From: Proteobacteria bacterium UBA6920
Lineage (GTDB): Bacteria > Pseudomonadota > Gammaproteobacteria > SG8-11
DNA: 25,927 nt
Direction: 5' to 3'
Assembly: GCA_002448875.1 (NCBI GenBank)
Contig: DKAS01000233.1
Location: forward strand, 12,795 to 38,721
Position numbers and translations under genes: made by a program. Below the pieces are notes generated by a model. The model did not search any database and was not told the DNA's origin. It saw only the letters and a list, made by a program, of their open reading frames with translations. Of the stretch, positions 1-7,231 are shown in pieces; the stretch's first letter is position 1; every line of letters begins with the position of its first letter.

Positions 1-267
1 CAACTGCTGCAGCAACAACGACCGCAGCTGGAAGCGCGGCACGGCATGCCACTGGCCCTCACCGCCGTGGCGGCAGCCGCGCTGTTCGACCTGGGATTTG
101 ACGCCGACACCGCCGAAGTCGTTTTTCTGCTGCTGCGTCTGCCGGGCGCGGGTGCCCATGCCCTGGAGCAAAGCCGCCTGGGCTGGCGCGCCCTGCCGTT
201 CGCCCGCGACGGCGTTCAGTTGCTCGATGATCCCGGACCGGCCCACAATGGAGGAAGCCCAGGATGA
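1..267 (+). CDS. citrate synthase-like protein, C-terminal fragment (cut by window edge)
   Basis: The frame is open from base 1 and ends at TGA 265-267, so only the last 88 residues are visible. The text around DLGFDADTAEVVFLLLRLPG and then AHALEQ matches the last helices of citrate synthase / citryl-CoA lyase type proteins, where an LGF-x-helix is followed by a G-x-x-AH-x-LEQ helix. The position where the family normally has its catalytic Asp (in an NVD motif before this helix pair) appears to read without an Asp, but the alignment is by eye and the rest of the gene is outside the window. The TGA overlaps the ATG of the next gene (ATGA), so the two are probably translationally coupled. The enzyme reaction cannot be assigned from this fragment. 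Confidence 0.7.
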   Translation, partial: QLLQQQRPQLEARHGMPLALTAVAAAALFDLGFDADTAEVVFLLLRLPGAGAHALEQSRLGWRALPFARDGVQLLDDPGPAHNGGSPG

Positions 268-1127
268 AATCACCGCAGGAGATGCTGGCCGCCTTGCAGC
301 AGGCCAGCCGGGTCTGGCAAACCAGTATGGGAGCCTGGTTTCCGGGAGAGCGCGTGGTCCTGCGCGGCCTGGATCTGTTCAACGCCCTGCAGGACGCCAG
401 TTGGATGGAGCTGCTGCTCTTTACTATTACCAACCGCCGCCACGACGCCGGGCAACTGCGCCTGTTCAATGCCCTGTGGGTGCTATGCACCAGTTACCCC
501 GACCCGCGTATCTGGAACAACGCGGTGGCGGCCCTGGCGGCCACCGCGCGCAGTACCGCCACCCTGGCCGCGGCCGCAGCCACGGCAGTGTCCGAAGCCA
601 GCATCTATGGTCACCAGCCGCTGACGGCGGCGATGGCGATGCTGCACCAGGCCAGCCGTCACCTGGCGGCGGGCGGCTCGCTGCAGGATTATATCGCCCG
701 CCGTCGCCGCGCCCGGGCGGGCGGCCGACCGGGTTCCGGCCGGGAACGTCAGGTAGCACTGTTCCCCGGGTTCGGCCGTCCCCTGGTGCAGGGGGATGAA
801 CGCATTGCGGAACTGCGGCGCCTGGCGGACAGACTGGGTTACAGCGCGGGACCCTTCCTGCGCCTGGTTATGGCCATGGAAGAGGAACTGCAGAGCCAGG
901 GGATGAATTTACGGGCCAATGTCGGCATCCTCATGGCGGCCCTGGCCGCGGACCAGGGCATGACAACCCGGGAATTCAATCTCTACAGCGTCTACTGTTT
1001 CAGTGTCGGCTTCATAGGCTGTTACGCCGACGCCCTGCAACATGAGGCCGGACATTTTTTCCCCATCCGTTGTGACGGAATCAACTATATGGGCGTCGCG
1101 CCGCGGAAATTTTCCGGCGCCACTTAG
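264..1127 (+). CDS. citrate synthase-like protein, probably catalytically inactive
   Basis: This 287-residue protein has citrate synthase family signatures. LRGLDLFNAL is near residue 33, YPDPRIWNN at 78-86 and TARSTATLAAAAATAVSEAS at 94-113, followed by PGFGRPL at 168-174 and a C-terminal helix pair from about 219. Active citrate synthases carry His in the GFGHP motif, Asp in an NVD motif and a His in a GP-x-HGG motif. Here the first is Arg172, the second reads NVG (Gly221) and the third is replaced by YGHQP (115-119) without the HGG. It is also shorter than the usual 370-430 residues. I infer a pseudoenzyme or a partner subunit of the upstream paralogue rather than a working synthase; citryl-CoA lyase-like activity is an alternative. 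The start is the ATG overlapping the upstream stop. Confidence 0.75.
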   Translation: MKSPQEMLAALQQASRVWQTSMGAWFPGERVVLRGLDLFNALQDASWMELLLFTITNRRHDAGQLRLFNALWVLCTSYPDPRIWNNAVAALAATARSTATLAAAAATAVSEASIYGHQPLTAAMAMLHQASRHLAAGGSLQDYIARRRRARAGGRPGSGRERQVALFPGFGRPLVQGDERIAELRRLADRLGYSAGPFLRLVMAMEEELQSQGMNLRANVGILMAALAADQGMTTREFNLYSVYCFSVGFIGCYADALQHEAGHFFPIRCDGINYMGVAPRKFSGAT

Positions 1128-1141
1128 TTCCGCTGCCAATC

Positions 1142-1166
1142 AACCCTGGAATTCCCTGCAGGGTTT
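1142..1166 (+). terminator. weak intrinsic terminator candidate after the citrate synthase-like pair
   Basis: AACCCTG (1142-1148) can pair with CAGGGTT (1159-1165) over a 10-base loop, 15 bases after the stop codon, and is followed by TTTCT. The stem is only 7 bp and the T run is interrupted, so termination would be inefficient. Confidence 0.35.
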
Positions 1167-1208
1167 CTCCGGTGCGCAACTGTCTCAATTGTTAATACTT
1201 GTGGCGCA

Positions 1209-1237
1209 TTGCGTTGAGCATCTTAAATAATTATGAT
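1209..1237 (+). promoter_or_regulatory. candidate sigma-70 promoter for the response regulator/kinase pair
   Basis: TTGCGT (1209-1214), a 17-base spacer and TATGAT (1232-1237, 5 of 6 to consensus) lie in an AT-rich stretch. It would give a leader of about 155 bases before the response regulator at 1400. The leader contains the perfect odd palindrome GGTATCCGATACC (1282-1294), which could be an operator. No other gene lies between. Confidence 0.4.
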
Positions 1238-1399
1238 TTTTTAATTAACTTTGACATTTGCTCGATGCAGAACAGACTTGGGGTATCCGATACCATGGTT
1301 GTCCGGTTATGACCGCTGTGCTGAAAACCGCGTTGTATCCTGGTCAAGGCCGCGCATGCGCGCTGCTGGAATGCAATCCATGCTATCAGGAGCAGATCA

Positions 1400-1777
1400 A
1401 TGGCGCGCGTACTGGTAATCGACGACGAAGCCTCCATCCGCCTCATGCTCAAGGAAACCCTGGAGCAGGACGGCCACAAAATCGTCGAAGCACTCAACGG
1501 CGAAGAAGCGTTGAAAATGTTCGGTCTGGACCAGTTCGACCTTGTGATCACCGATCTGGTGATGCCGCGCAAGAACGGTATCGACCTGATCATGGACATC
1601 AAACATCAGGCGCCCAACAGCAGAATAATAGCGATTTCCGGCGGCGGCGGCATGTCCGGGCGTTTCGACTACCTGCCGATCGCGGAGCTGGTCGGTGCCG
1701 ACGCCATCCTGAGCAAACCCTTCATGCTGCAGGAACTCAAAGACACGGTTTCGCAGATACTTGCGCCGGCCTCTTAA
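1400..1777 (+). CDS. single-domain response regulator (CheY-like receiver)
   Basis: This is a 125-residue protein consisting of one receiver domain and nothing else. The acidic pocket is Asp8-Asp9, the phospho-acceptor is Asp52 in TDLVMP, the switch Ser is Ser80 (in IAISGGGG) and the conserved Lys is Lys106 in SKPF. With no output domain it must act by protein contact, by phosphotransfer, or as a phosphate sink. It is followed 27 bases later on the same strand by a hybrid histidine kinase, so the two probably share a transcript and a pathway. The start is the ATG at 1400, preceded by AGGAG (1388-1392) at 7 bases. CheY-type motor control is possible in a motile cell, but no chemotaxis gene is adjacent. 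Confidence 0.93.
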   Translation: MARVLVIDDEASIRLMLKETLEQDGHKIVEALNGEEALKMFGLDQFDLVITDLVMPRKNGIDLIMDIKHQAPNSRIIAISGGGGMSGRFDYLPIAELVGADAILSKPFMLQELKDTVSQILAPAS

Positions 1778-1804
1778 ACATCGTGTCAGCCGCTCCCAGT
1801 CACC

Positions 1805-3982
1805 ATGCCGTTTAACAATCAGCCGACGCAGCACAAACAGGTTGGTGATACACCAGTCCTTGTCGCATCGTCGCCGACCGCATTGGCCGTCAGTGATCCG
1901 AGTCTGGCCGGCCAGTTTCTCCTGGACCGGCAGGGCAGGATACTGGAGGCCAGCGGCAAAATCTGTCAGCTGCTGGGCTATGATTGCGACGAGCTGTGCC
2001 GGTTCGACCTGCGCAGCCTGTACCTGGACCCGCAACTGCTGGACGATGCGGGCCTGTTCCGCGCCCAGCGCGACACGGCGGAAACCATCACCTCCCTGAA
2101 CTGCCAGCTGCGGGCGAAAAACGGCGCACTGCTGTCGGTGCGCCTGACTCTGATCGCCGACGGTGGATTGGTCGGCGGCGCCAGCGGCGATCAACTGCTC
2201 GCCGTCATCCATACCGTCGAGGATCTGAGCCTGGCGCTGCAGGACGGACAGACGCTGATCTCGCATCTGCTCGCCTGGTCGCGCGAATTGCAGCAGGCCA
2301 ACAGCTATGACGATTTGCTGCGGCTGATCCAGCATGAAATGCGCGAGCGCGTGGGCTACAACCACGTGTGGGTCTATACCTACGACAATATGTATTCCGA
2401 CAGCATCCATATCCTGTCCATAGGCGGTGAAAATAAAGATATGGTCAAAGCCAACTTCGCCACCATTCCGGTACGGGGCGATCGCTTTCTCGAGGAAATG
2501 GTCAGCACCGAAGTGCCGCTGATCATCGAGGACGCGCGCACCGATCCGCGCACCAACAAAGCCATCGTCGAGCAATTGCAGAACCGCACCATGATCATGA
2601 TCCCGCTGTATTTCCTCGGCGAGAAACGTGGCTCCCTGGGCATCGGCACCTTCGGTGACGCCGAGGGCTGCCGGCCGCCGGGAAAACTGCAGCTGGACTA
2701 CATCGTCGGCATGACAGGCCATATCTCCGCCGCCATTGAACGCATCAAGTTCATCGAAGGCATGCGTGACAACCAGGCGAAACAGCTGGAGCTGGAAAAG
2801 AAACTACAGCAATCACAGAAAATGCAGGCCATCGGCCAGTTGACCGGCGGTATCGCCCATGACTTCAACAATATCCTGGCCTCCATTCTCGGCTTTGCCG
2901 AACTGGCCCGCGCCTCCATGGGCCAGTCGGGCGGCAATGCCAAACTACCGGTTTATCTCGATGAGGTTCTGGTCGCCGGGCGCCGGGCGCGTGATCTGAT
3001 CGCGCAAATGCTGGCCTTCAGCCGCGGCACCAACTCGGAATGGAGCATGATCAACATCGATCCCATCGTTTCCGAAACCGTACGTCTGTTGCGTTCGTCG
3101 CTGCCCTCCTCCCTGGAGTTGCGCACCGAGCTGGCGAAAAACCTGCCACCGGTGAAAAGTGATATCGTCAAGCTCAACCAGATCATCATGAACCTCTGCA
3201 TCAACGCAAAAGACGCATCCAACAGCGTAGGGACGGTGGCCATCCGTACCAGCCGCAAAGTCATCGAACACGGATCACTGTGCATTTCCTGCGGTGCGCC
3301 GATTCATGGTGACTATGTCACCCTCGAAGTGGAAGACTGCGGCAGCGGCATTCCCCAGGATATTCTGCAGCGGATCTTCGATCCGTTCTTCACCACCAAG
3401 GAAGTCGGCAAGGGCACAGGCATGGGGCTGGCGATGGTGCACGGCATCGTGCATGAACACCATGGCCATATTCTGGTCGACACGCAAATCAACCGCGGCA
3501 CGAAATTCACCCTGTTGTTTCCGGTCGGTTCGCTGGACAGCGCGCAACTTCTCAGCGCTAAGGCGCAAACCGCGCATGTTGCCAGCGCCGTCGCCACCAG
3601 CACCGTCCTGCCCCGTATCCTGGTGGTGGATGATGAAGTCACGGTCGCGCGCTTCCTGCGCGAATTGATCCAGGCTCATGGCTACGAGGTGGCGACCGAA
3701 ACCGACAGCCACGAAGCGCTGGCCGCCTTTCAGAGCAACCCTGACGACTATCAATTGCTGATTTCCGATCAGACCATGCCGGGAATTTCAGGCGTTGAAC
3801 TGTGCCGGCAAGTCAAGAAAATCAAGGCCGACTGCCCGGTGATCCTGTGCACCGGCGACCTGGGCGCGATCCCAGACCAGGAAATAGAAGACATCGGCAT
3901 CCAGGCCATCTGCAGCAAACCTATCGACACCCGCAACCTGCTGCAGCTGGTGCAGCAACTGACCGGCACCGTGCCCCACTGA
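1805..3982 (+). CDS. hybrid sensor histidine kinase, PAS-GAF-HisKA-HATPase-REC
   Basis: This 725-residue cytoplasmic protein has no membrane segment. Residues about 30-145 look like a PAS domain (FLLDRQGRILEAS, LLGYDCDEL) and about 160-315 like GAF. The H-box IAHDFNNILA puts the phospho-His at His352. The ATPase domain has the N box around Asn463-Asn467, G1 at Asp511 (DCGSGIP), the F box FDPFFTTK and G2 GKGTGMGLA. The C-terminal receiver has Asp609/Asp610, phospho-acceptor Asp655 (SDQTMPG) and Lys705. A Cys493-x-x-Cys496 pair sits in the ATPase domain between the N and G1 boxes. The ligand is unknown. The kinase probably feeds the single receiver encoded just upstream, or the HTH-REC protein downstream, by phosphorelay. 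No strong Shine-Dalgarno sequence precedes the ATG, so coupling to the upstream gene or a slightly different start is possible. Confidence 0.92.
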   Translation: MPFNNQPTQHKQVGDTPVLVASSPTALAVSDPSLAGQFLLDRQGRILEASGKICQLLGYDCDELCRFDLRSLYLDPQLLDDAGLFRAQRDTAETITSLNCQLRAKNGALLSVRLTLIADGGLVGGASGDQLLAVIHTVEDLSLALQDGQTLISHLLAWSRELQQANSYDDLLRLIQHEMRERVGYNHVWVYTYDNMYSDSIHILSIGGENKDMVKANFATIPVRGDRFLEEMVSTEVPLIIEDARTDPRTNKAIVEQLQNRTMIMIPLYFLGEKRGSLGIGTFGDAEGCRPPGKLQLDYIVGMTGHISAAIERIKFIEGMRDNQAKQLELEKKLQQSQKMQAIGQLTGGIAHDFNNILASILGFAELARASMGQSGGNAKLPVYLDEVLVAGRRARDLIAQMLAFSRGTNSEWSMINIDPIVSETVRLLRSSLPSSLELRTELAKNLPPVKSDIVKLNQIIMNLCINAKDASNSVGTVAIRTSRKVIEHGSLCISCGAPIHGDYVTLEVEDCGSGIPQDILQRIFDPFFTTKEVGKGTGMGLAMVHGIVHEHHGHILVDTQINRGTKFTLLFPVGSLDSAQLLSAKAQTAHVASAVATSTVLPRILVVDDEVTVARFLRELIQAHGYEVATETDSHEALAAFQSNPDDYQLLISDQTMPGISGVELCRQVKKIKADCPVILCTGDLGAIPDQEIEDIGIQAICSKPIDTRNLLQLVQQLTGTVPH

Positions 3983-4322
3983 ATAGCGCCGCCCCGCCGC
4001 CGGCACTGGAATCTATCGCCTCTTATATTTATCCATGATCCCGTCCTGCTGGCGACCGCACTGTTAGCGGCAACCTCGCTCGCCGATAAGCGCCTGTACG
4101 CAGCATGTGTTGAGTTATAGATGATTTGAATTTCGCCTGGCAAGCCAGGCTCCTCGATGCACGACCCGGGGTTACCGGTGGGCGTTGCGAATCTTTACAT
4201 TTCATGACTGCGGGATTCGTAAGGAAAGGAAGCAGGGCGGACGAAAACGGTCTGAATCACATAGCAACGGCTTTGCGTGCGCAGCGGTTAAACACCTAAC
4301 ACAAGTTTATTTCTTTTATTTT
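3983..4322. other. long non-coding gap, 5' part
   Basis: The stretch between the hybrid kinase and the promoter-like region before the HTH-REC gene has no open frame with a credible start or family match. An imperfect inverted repeat, CGAATC (near 4189) and GATTCG (near 4215), is the only structure I see. I found no tRNA, repeat or terminator for the kinase gene. Confidence 0.5.
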
Positions 4323-4351
4323 TTGCATTAACACGTTATAAATATTAAATT
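4323..4351 (+). promoter_or_regulatory. candidate sigma-70 promoter for the HTH-REC gene
   Basis: TTGCAT (4323-4328) and TAAATT (4346-4351) are separated by 17 bases within a strongly AT-rich block (about 4310-4355) that contrasts with the GC-rich surroundings. A transcript from here would start near 4358 and meet a terminator-like hairpin within about 60 bases. The hexamers are imperfect and other placements are possible. Confidence 0.4.
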
Positions 4352-4371
4352 ATTTCGGATCTATTCACGGT

Positions 4372-4418
4372 TTCGCCTGTGCCCCGCCATCGCGGCGAAG
4401 AACAGTGGCGGGGTTTTT
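4372..4418 (+). terminator. intrinsic terminator or attenuator in the leader of the HTH-REC gene
   Basis: CCCCGCCA (4382-4389) pairs perfectly with TGGCGGGG (4406-4413) and is followed directly by TTTTT (4414-4418), a textbook intrinsic terminator. It lies 79 bases before the GTG start of the gene and after its likely promoter. An alternative pairing, TTCGCC (4372-4377) with GGCGAA (4394-4399), encloses the 5' arm of the terminator and cannot form as a nested structure together with it. That is the arrangement of an attenuator with an antiterminator. It could instead end a short upstream transcript. Confidence 0.65.
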
Positions 4419-4497
4419 CCCCAGGATGCGTAGTGAATAAAGAGAATGCATTGTTCCAGGCGCGGTCAGCGCCGCAGGTTCGCCTGAGAGGAATCGA

Positions 4498-5103
4498 GTG
4501 AAACGCAAAAACAATAATAAAGCCTATATGACACCGAACGAGGTGGCCGACCTGCTGATGGTTTCACCTGCCACCGTGCGCCAGTGGACCGTCAAAGGTG
4601 ATTTGAAATCGCTGACCACGCCAGGCGGGCACCGGCGTTTCCTCTACAAAGATATTGCGGAGTTCGCCAAGCAACGGCAGATGAAGCTGCCGCCATACGC
4701 GGAAAGCGCGCAGGAGATGCGCGTACTGATCGTCGACAACGATGAGCAACTGGTACGTTATCTGGTGAGTCTGCTGACTTCCTACGACGAAAAGATCAGC
4801 ATCGAGTCAGCTAAAGACGGTTTTGACGCAGGTCAGAAGGTTATCCAATTCAAACCCACCACTATACTTCTGGATCTGATGATGCCCGGCCTCAGCGGAT
4901 TTGAAGTCTGCAAGCATTTACGCAGTAATCCCCGGACCAAACACAGCAAGATCATCGCCATGACCGGCTATTACACCAAGGACAATATCGACAGCATCCT
5001 GCAGGCGGGTGCCGATGCCTGTCTGCCCAAACCCATAGACAGCAAATTGTTGCTTGCTACCATGGGGCTGGAAATATCGGCGCAAAGCCAGGTCGGCGCT
5101 TAG
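4498..5103 (+). CDS. MerR/BldC-type helix-turn-helix protein fused to a C-terminal receiver domain
   Basis: In this 201-residue protein, residues 10-60 form an excisionase/MerR-like winged HTH ([20 protein letters not shown], then TPGGHRRF). Residues 74-195 form a receiver with phospho-acceptor Asp126 ([11 protein letters not shown]), switch Thr156 and Lys178 (PKPID). The acidic pocket reads Asp80-Asn81-Asp82 instead of the usual Asp-Asp pair. DNA-binding domain first and receiver second is the reverse of the common order. The start is GTG 4498, with GAGAGGA (4486-4492) 5 bases upstream. A 60-base sample inside the gene counts 47% GC, below the neighbouring nrdR and glyA. It probably is a transcription regulator phosphorylated by the upstream kinase; the target is unknown. 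Its TAG overlaps the TAA of convergent nrdR. Confidence 0.88.
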   Translation: MKRKNNNKAYMTPNEVADLLMVSPATVRQWTVKGDLKSLTTPGGHRRFLYKDIAEFAKQRQMKLPPYAESAQEMRVLIVDNDEQLVRYLVSLLTSYDEKISIESAKDGFDAGQKVIQFKPTTILLDLMMPGLSGFEVCKHLRSNPRTKHSKIIAMTGYYTKDNIDSILQAGADACLPKPIDSKLLLATMGLEISAQSQVGA

Positions 5104-5606
5104 CCCTTTTCGTCCGGCAGCAAGGGCATCTGGTGCCGATCGATGTCCGGCGGCGGCTGGCTTTCCAGGCGGGCGATTTCCTCACGAAATTCGTTCACGT
5201 CCTCGAAACTGCGATACACCGACGCGAAACGTACATAGGCGACCTGATCCAGAGCCTGCAACTCCAGCATTACCCATTCGCCGATTTGCCGACTGGCCAC
5301 CTCGCGCTCGCCGCTGGCGCGAATGCGGCGGCGCAGGCGGCTGATGGCCGCCTCCACCGCATCCGTGCCCACCGGTCGTTTTTCCAGGGCGCGAACAATG
5401 CCGGCGCGCAGCTTGTCCTCGGCGAACGCTTCGCGAGTGCCATTGTTCTTGATCACCTGCGGCATGATCAGTTCGGCGCCTTCAAACGTCGTAAAGCGTT
5501 CGCTGCACACCGTGCATTCGCGCCGCCGCCGGACCTGAAAACCATCGGCCGCCAGGCGCGAGTCCACTACCTTGGTGTCTTCCGAGTGACAGAACGGACA
5601 ACGCAT
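5100..5606 (-). CDS. nrdR: transcriptional repressor NrdR
   Basis: This 168-residue protein is of the family's usual type. The N-terminal zinc ribbon has Cys3, Cys6, Cys31 and Cys34 (CPFC and CTVC). It is followed by the ATP-cone, which starts with [11 protein letters not shown] and continues [16 protein letters not shown]. NrdR binds NrdR boxes in front of ribonucleotide reductase genes and senses ATP/dATP through the cone; the target operons are not in this window. It lies 32 bases downstream of glyA on the same strand, the common gammaproteobacterial order glyA-nrdR, and is likely co-transcribed. The start is ATG at 5606 with GGGAG about 10 bases upstream. The stop codon overlaps that of the convergent HTH-REC gene by four bases (TTAG), leaving no room for a terminator between them. 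Confidence 0.97.
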   Translation of the reverse strand: MRCPFCHSEDTKVVDSRLAADGFQVRRRRECTVCSERFTTFEGAELIMPQVIKNNGTREAFAEDKLRAGIVRALEKRPVGTDAVEAAISRLRRRIRASGEREVASRQIGEWVMLELQALDQVAYVRFASVYRSFEDVNEFREEIARLESQPPPDIDRHQMPLLPDEKG

Positions 5607-5638
5607 AATTTGCTCGCTCCCTGAGGCTTAGCCGCGGG

Positions 5639-6892
5639 TCAACGGTAAACCGGGAACCGCTTGCAGATCGCCTGTACCTGGCTCTTGACCCGCGCGATCA
5701 GGTCCTGGTCATTGATGTTATCCAGCACATCGCAGATCCAGTTCGCCAACTGCCGGATTTCCGCTTCCCGGAAACCGCGGGTGGTGACCGCCGGCGTGCC
5801 GATGCGAATGCCGCTGGTGACAAACGGCGACTGCGGATCGTTGGGCACGGCGTTTTTGTTGACGGTGATGTTGGCCTGGCCGAGCGCGGCATCCGCGGCC
5901 TTGCCGGTAATGCCCTTATCGATCAGATCAACCAGGAACAGATGATTGTCGGTGCCGCCGGATACTATCTTATAGCCCCGCTCCTGCATCACCGCCACCA
6001 TGGCGCGGGCGTTGCTCACCACCTGCCCCTGGTAGGTCTTGAATTCGGGATCCATGGCTTCCTTGAACGCTACCGCCTTGGCGGCGATTACATGCATCAA
6101 CGGACCGCCCTGGGTACCGGGAAATACCAGGGAATTGAGTTTCTTCTCCAGATCCGGGTTGGCCTTGGCGAGGATGATGCCGCCGCGCGGGCCGCGCAGG
6201 GTCTTGTGCGTGGTCGAGGTGGTCACGTCGGCGATCTGCACCGGATTGGGATAATGTCCGGTGGCCACCAGACCGGCAACGTGCGCCATATCCACCATCA
6301 GATAGGCGCCGACTTCATCGGCGATATTACGAAAACGCTGCCAGTCGACAACGCGGGAATAGGCGCTGAAGCCGGCGACTATCATTTTCGGTTTGTGTTC
6401 GCGGGCCAGATTCTCCACCTGAGCGTAATCAATTTCACCCGTGGCTTCATCCAGGCCATACTGCACGGCATTGAACAGTTTACCGGAAAAATTCACTTTG
6501 GCGCCGTGGGTCAGGTGGCCGCCATGCGCCAGGCTCATACCCAGCACGGTGTCGCCCGGTTGCAGCAGGGCGAGGTATACCGCGGCATTGGCTTGCGAAC
6601 CCGAATGCGGCTGTACATTGGCATAGTCGGCGCCGAATAGAGCCTTCACCCGGTCGATGGCCAGTTGCTCGGCGATGTCCACGTACTCGCAGCCGCCGTA
6701 ATAACGCTTGCCGGGATAACCCTCGGCGTATTTATTGGTCAGTACCGAACCCTGCGCCTGCATTACCCGCGGACTGGCGTAATTTTCGGAGGCGATCAGT
6801 TCGATGTGTTCCTCCTGGCGTTTTTCCTCATCCTTGATGGCCGCCCACAAATCTGCGTCAAAACCGGCAATGGTCATGCTTTTGTCAAACAT
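5639..6892 (-). CDS. glyA: serine hydroxymethyltransferase
   Basis: This 417-residue cytosolic PLP enzyme interconverts serine plus tetrahydrofolate and glycine plus 5,10-methylene-tetrahydrofolate, and supplies one-carbon units. Diagnostic segments are ELIASENY at 31-38, [15 protein letters not shown] near 53-67, DMAHVAGL at 201-208 and [15 protein letters not shown], where Lys230 is the Schiff-base lysine. The frame is open further upstream to 7120, but that extension resembles no SHMT sequence. The ATG at 6892 has GGAG just upstream and gives the family's length, so I chose it. It is followed by nrdR in a probable operon. A leader of about 260 bases would follow from the candidate promoter near 7157. 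Confidence 0.98.
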   Translation of the reverse strand: MFDKSMTIAGFDADLWAAIKDEEKRQEEHIELIASENYASPRVMQAQGSVLTNKYAEGYPGKRYYGGCEYVDIAEQLAIDRVKALFGADYANVQPHSGSQANAAVYLALLQPGDTVLGMSLAHGGHLTHGAKVNFSGKLFNAVQYGLDEATGEIDYAQVENLAREHKPKMIVAGFSAYSRVVDWQRFRNIADEVGAYLMVDMAHVAGLVATGHYPNPVQIADVTTSTTHKTLRGPRGGIILAKANPDLEKKLNSLVFPGTQGGPLMHVIAAKAVAFKEAMDPEFKTYQGQVVSNARAMVAVMQERGYKIVSGGTDNHLFLVDLIDKGITGKAADAALGQANITVNKNAVPNDPQSPFVTSGIRIGTPAVTTRGFREAEIRQLANWICDVLDNINDQDLIARVKSQVQAICKRFPVYR

Positions 6893-7231
6893 TGTTACTC
6901 CTTGATACGCGCCCTGAACCCGCTGCAACTGGCGAAACCGCCACCGCGGACCTGCCGCTGGCGGCGAAAAAGAAACGCTAATTTTACTAAGAACTACATT
7001 AATAAAGCCACCTGTTTGCGTCGCGTTCCCGCCCTTTGCCAGGGGGCGGGACAGGGTGGGGGTGGCTTGGTCGATGACAGGATTCATACCAGCCTGGACT
7101 GCGTCAGGCCATGGCGCCATGACCGCGCACGCCCATTCGCGTGGCGGGGCCGGGGCATTATATCCACTTCCAATATAAGTTTATAGGGTTTACCGGGGAC
7201 GCGCGCGACGCGGCGGGAGAGAAAGAATAAC
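6893..7231 (-). other. glyA upstream region with leader hairpin
   Basis: No gene is visible in this 339-base gap, apart from an open extension of the glyA frame that has no family similarity. On the minus strand, TCCCGCCC (7051-7044) pairs with GGGCGGGA (7034-7027) over a 9-base loop, an 8-bp perfect stem with no following T run, so it is a leader structure rather than a terminator. I could not recognise a glycine or tetrahydrofolate riboswitch or a clear PurR or MetR site. Confidence 0.4.
7157..7162 (-). promoter_or_regulatory. candidate -10 element for glyA
   Basis: On the minus strand, a perfect TATAAT occupies 7162-7157 in a short AT-rich patch between GC-rich sequences. The corresponding -35 position is weak (TATAAA or CTATAA). 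It would give a leader of about 260 bases before glyA. Confidence 0.35.

Noticed and set aside
1397..2722. 441-codon open frame on the minus strand across the response regulator and kinase
   Set aside because: It is antisense to two well-supported genes, its translation shows no family pattern, and such frames are common opposite GC-rich coding DNA.
6893..7120. N-terminal extension of glyA
   Set aside because: It is not similar to any SHMT; the ATG at 6892 has a ribosome site and gives the standard length.
6893..7231. Glycine or tetrahydrofolate riboswitch upstream of glyA
   Set aside because: No recognisable conserved core could be found by eye; only one simple hairpin is present.
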